Source: an uncultured Oleiphilaceae bacterium (lineage in GTDB: Bacteria; Pseudomonadota; Gammaproteobacteria; Pseudomonadales; Oleiphilaceae). From it: DNA of 64,000 nucleotides. The notes under the pieces are model-generated. The model was not told the origin of the DNA. It did no database searches and saw nothing but the letters and a program-made list of their open reading frames with translations. Positions 62,078 to 64,000 of this stretch are shown in pieces; the stretch's first letter is position 1; each line of letters starts with the position of its first letter. Where the stretch lies: the NCBI GenBank assembly GCA_913060665.1, contig CAJXUY010000012.1, positions 1 through 64,000 on the forward strand. Direction: 5' to 3'. A program made the translations under genes and the position numbers.

Positions 62078-62102
62078 ATTCTTTAGAGCCTTATCAAAAC
62101 AG

Positions 62103-62441
62103 TTAGAGCCTAGTGGTCAGAATATAAGCGATAAACAGAGCCCAAGACGTTAACAGTAAAACCCAGGGTAAACGTGGTGTTGTTTCGCTAGCCATTTCAA
62201 GAGGTAAGTCGTGCTCTATCTCATGCATTGTATTAGCGGCTTTTTTAAGTCGTTTATTAAGCTCCCGAGACTTAGCTTTATGCTGTTTTTTATAGTGATC
62301 GATACCCTTTTGAATACCTTGAGCAATTAACTTCGTCTGCTCTTTAGTTTGCCCAGGTCTTTGGGTCGCACGAGCCGCTTTCATTGCTTCTTCTTGAGTC
62401 TTTTCAGAGACAAGCGTCTGCTTTTTTGAGTATTTAGCCAT
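62103..62441 (-). CDS. DUF2956 membrane-anchored protein
   Basis: A 112-residue protein of the DUF2956 type. Its basic N-terminus (AKYSKKQTLVSEKTQEEAMKAARATQRPGQTKEQ) is followed by a helical segment and a C-terminal membrane helix (LPWVLLLTSWALFIAYIL). The family is found in marine gammaproteobacteria and has no known function. It lies just before recQ in the same direction and may share its transcript. Confidence 0.82.
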   Translation of the reverse strand: MAKYSKKQTLVSEKTQEEAMKAARATQRPGQTKEQTKLIAQGIQKGIDHYKKQHKAKSRELNKRLKKAANTMHEIEHDLPLEMASETTPRLPWVLLLTSWALFIAYILTTRL

Positions 62442-62610
62442 CGAGTATTCTGTTCCGTCGAGGTCACTAAGATAGGTTTCTTTGTAGATATATTAACAGA
62501 GAATAATTGTACCCTGTGATTTAATCCAAGTAGAATCAGTATTTGCATAACACCTGCATTTGTGAGCCTTAACACTCATAAAACCAGTGATCTAACAATA
62601 AGAGAGTGTC

Positions 62611-64000
62611 ATGCCACAAAAAATGCTTGATGGCGCCAAAACACCAGCCTCATTTCGATCACTATTATCATTTAATAATTGGTTTTGGCCGTTTTGCCTG
62701 AGTGAAAAGTTCAAATTTGCCTCTAAAGTCGCCTTAAGCCTAGCATTGGCATATCTAATACAAATGGCCATGGGTTGGCCACAAGCATCAACAGCAGCCA
62801 CTACCGTCATGCTGATTGCTTCAATTAGTAGTCAACGAGAGTCTTTAGCAAAAGGAACTTTCCGGGTAATAGGTACTGTTATAGGGGCCGTTATTGGGCT
62901 TCTACTCGTAGGGCTGTTTGCTCAAGACCGGCTGCAGTATATGTTAGCGGTATCGATTATCGTCTCAATTGTCTTTTATATTCGCAATGCCTACACAAAA
63001 GACCCCACTCTTTTTATGCTCACTGGCGTGATGATTTTAATGATGTCCAACGGAGGCAATGCGGATGGCGCGTTTCTGTACGGTGTTGATCGGGCATTTA
63101 TGACCGCGTTCGGTGTTGTGATTTATACGTTGGTAAGTGTTTTCTTGTTTCCCTCAAAAGCAGAACAAAATCTCAAACAGCTTGCAAACGACCTCAGTAC
63201 GCTACAACTCAAAGTTTTCAAACGCATAGCGGCCAATGGCAATGACGATCATTATGATAGCGATCAGGGTCAGGATAAAACTAACGACAGGCTATTAATA
63301 CAGCAACTCTATGGTGCTCAGGACGCGCTGGAAGCACGCTACGAGTTACTGCGTAGCGAGTACACCGATCTCACAGTTTATAAAAATGAATGGGGCTCAG
63401 CCCTATACTACTATAAAAAACTTACTCAACTTTTAGTATCCGTGGCAGAAAATAATGACGTAGAACATCTTGATAGATCAAAGTATATAGTCGATTTCAC
63501 CCAAACAATTTCAAACCTTGAGTCGCTATTTGAGTCAACGCAATCAGCATGGAATCTAGAAGAAAAAGCATCATCTCAAACGGAAAATCAAGACATTAAG
63601 CAGCCTCTAAGCGTCAAATACCATAAAGAAGCACTCGATAGCGGTTCTCATTTTCAAAAAGGCAGCATTATCACCTTCGGCTATCTTTTGAACTCACTGC
63701 AAGAAACCCTATCAAACCTTGTAGAGATTATCCGCTGCATAGACTCTACAACAGCGCTGGAACCCTGCAAAGAACCGCCGACGGATAAACCAGGGATGTT
63801 TTTATGGTGGGATGCAGAAAATGCCAAAACAGCGATAAAGGTATTTGTGAGTTATTGGGCAGCTGCCATTTTCTGGATCTACTTTAATCCTCCGGGTGGT
63901 TATAGCTTTGTTATTTTTTCGACTATTTTTATTTCGCTTCTCTCGTTTTTACCCGTCCACCCAGTGCTGCTGTTGGTACTGTTTACGTTTGGGTTTCTGT
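62611..64000 (+). CDS. FUSC-family membrane transporter, 5' part
   Basis: The frame from ATG 62611 continues to the right edge, giving the first 463 residues. The N-terminal block of about six membrane helices (AYLIQMAMGWPQAS, GTVIGAVIGLLLVGLF) contains the FUSC pattern. A cytoplasmic region with QQLYGAQDALEARYELL follows, and a second helix block begins near residue 405 (AIKVFVSYWAAAIFWIYF). Such proteins export aromatic acids or other compounds (AaeB/YccS type). The frame is open at the edge, so it is partial. The ribosome site (AGAGAG) is weak. Confidence 0.82.
   Translation, partial: MPQKMLDGAKTPASFRSLLSFNNWFWPFCLSEKFKFASKVALSLALAYLIQMAMGWPQASTAATTVMLIASISSQRESLAKGTFRVIGTVIGAVIGLLLVGLFAQDRLQYMLAVSIIVSIVFYIRNAYTKDPTLFMLTGVMILMMSNGGNADGAFLYGVDRAFMTAFGVVIYTLVSVFLFPSKAEQNLKQLANDLSTLQLKVFKRIAANGNDDHYDSDQGQDKTNDRLLIQQLYGAQDALEARYELLRSEYTDLTVYKNEWGSALYYYKKLTQLLVSVAENNDVEHLDRSKYIVDFTQTISNLESLFESTQSAWNLEEKASSQTENQDIKQPLSVKYHKEALDSGSHFQKGSIITFGYLLNSLQETLSNLVEIIRCIDSTTALEPCKEPPTDKPGMFLWWDAENAKTAIKVFVSYWAAAIFWIYFNPPGGYSFVIFSTIFISLLSFLPVHPVLLLVLFTFGFL

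Overview
This window looks like the chromosome of a marine-type gammaproteobacterium of moderate to low GC (Oceanospirillales/Alteromonadales-like; genus not assignable by eye). Evidence for this is the qseE-qseG-qseF (glrK-qseG-glrR) signalling operon, a DUF2956 gene, the MerR/TIGR01777/FAD-oxidoreductase/DUF523-DUF1722 cluster, a Zur-HisI-COG0523 zinc cluster, and the oxygen-dependent methionine synthase pair MesD-MesX.

Positions 1 to about 29.4 kb are accessory and AT-rich. The region opens with a palindrome-cored tandem repeat that mimics a CRISPR array, an AlpA-type regulator and several unrecognised small genes. It then carries a DNA-phosphorothioation defence island: a ribbon-helix-helix regulator with a perfect palindromic operator, sspB-sspC-sspD (single-strand phosphorothioate modification), and a second co-directional operon of a PLD-nuclease/helicase, a 69-residue protein, a DndD-like SMC ATPase and DNA phosphorothioation-associated protein 4. 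A phosphorothioation-associated methyltransferase converges on that operon. This is an SspBCD plus SspFGH-type layout with no sspA or sspE in view. Next come a DUF3987 (YfjI-type) gene with a partner flanked by iteron-like repeats, a LuxR-type solo regulator with an 18-bp palindrome and a lipoprotein gene, a degenerate second copy of that unit, two excisionase-like modules (one with a tyrosine recombinase), an orphan HipB-like regulator, a TacA-TacT toxin-antitoxin pair, a displaced tmRNA/tRNA 3' end (att site) and a P4-type integrase whose start codon lies in a 21-bp inverted repeat.

From about 29.4 kb the content looks like ordinary chromosome. In order: a GST/SnoaL/truncated DUF3237 operon divergent from a GlxA-type regulator; a fused epimerase-hydrolase gene and its TetR regulator sharing an operator; TauE-mesD-mesX with a divergent MetR-like regulator and flavin reductase; a cobalamin riboswitch with no clear cobalamin gene below it; a large secreted repeat protein; a Zur-controlled zinc cluster; a cupredoxin plus GGDEF/EAL pair; a sirohydrochlorin chelatase; the MerR cluster lacking its usual photolyase; an AsmA-like protein; the glrK-qseG-glrR operon facing a probable sigma-54/GlrR-controlled EF-hand gene; a GAF sensor kinase; recQ; DUF2956; and a FUSC transporter cut by the right edge.

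The most noteworthy material is the phosphorothioation island with its self-contained RHH operator, the duplicated LuxR-box-lipoprotein unit, the recombination history around the att site, the orphan riboswitch, and the GlrR/sigma-54 promoter in front of a calcium-binding protein gene. All function calls come from reading motifs; no database search was run.
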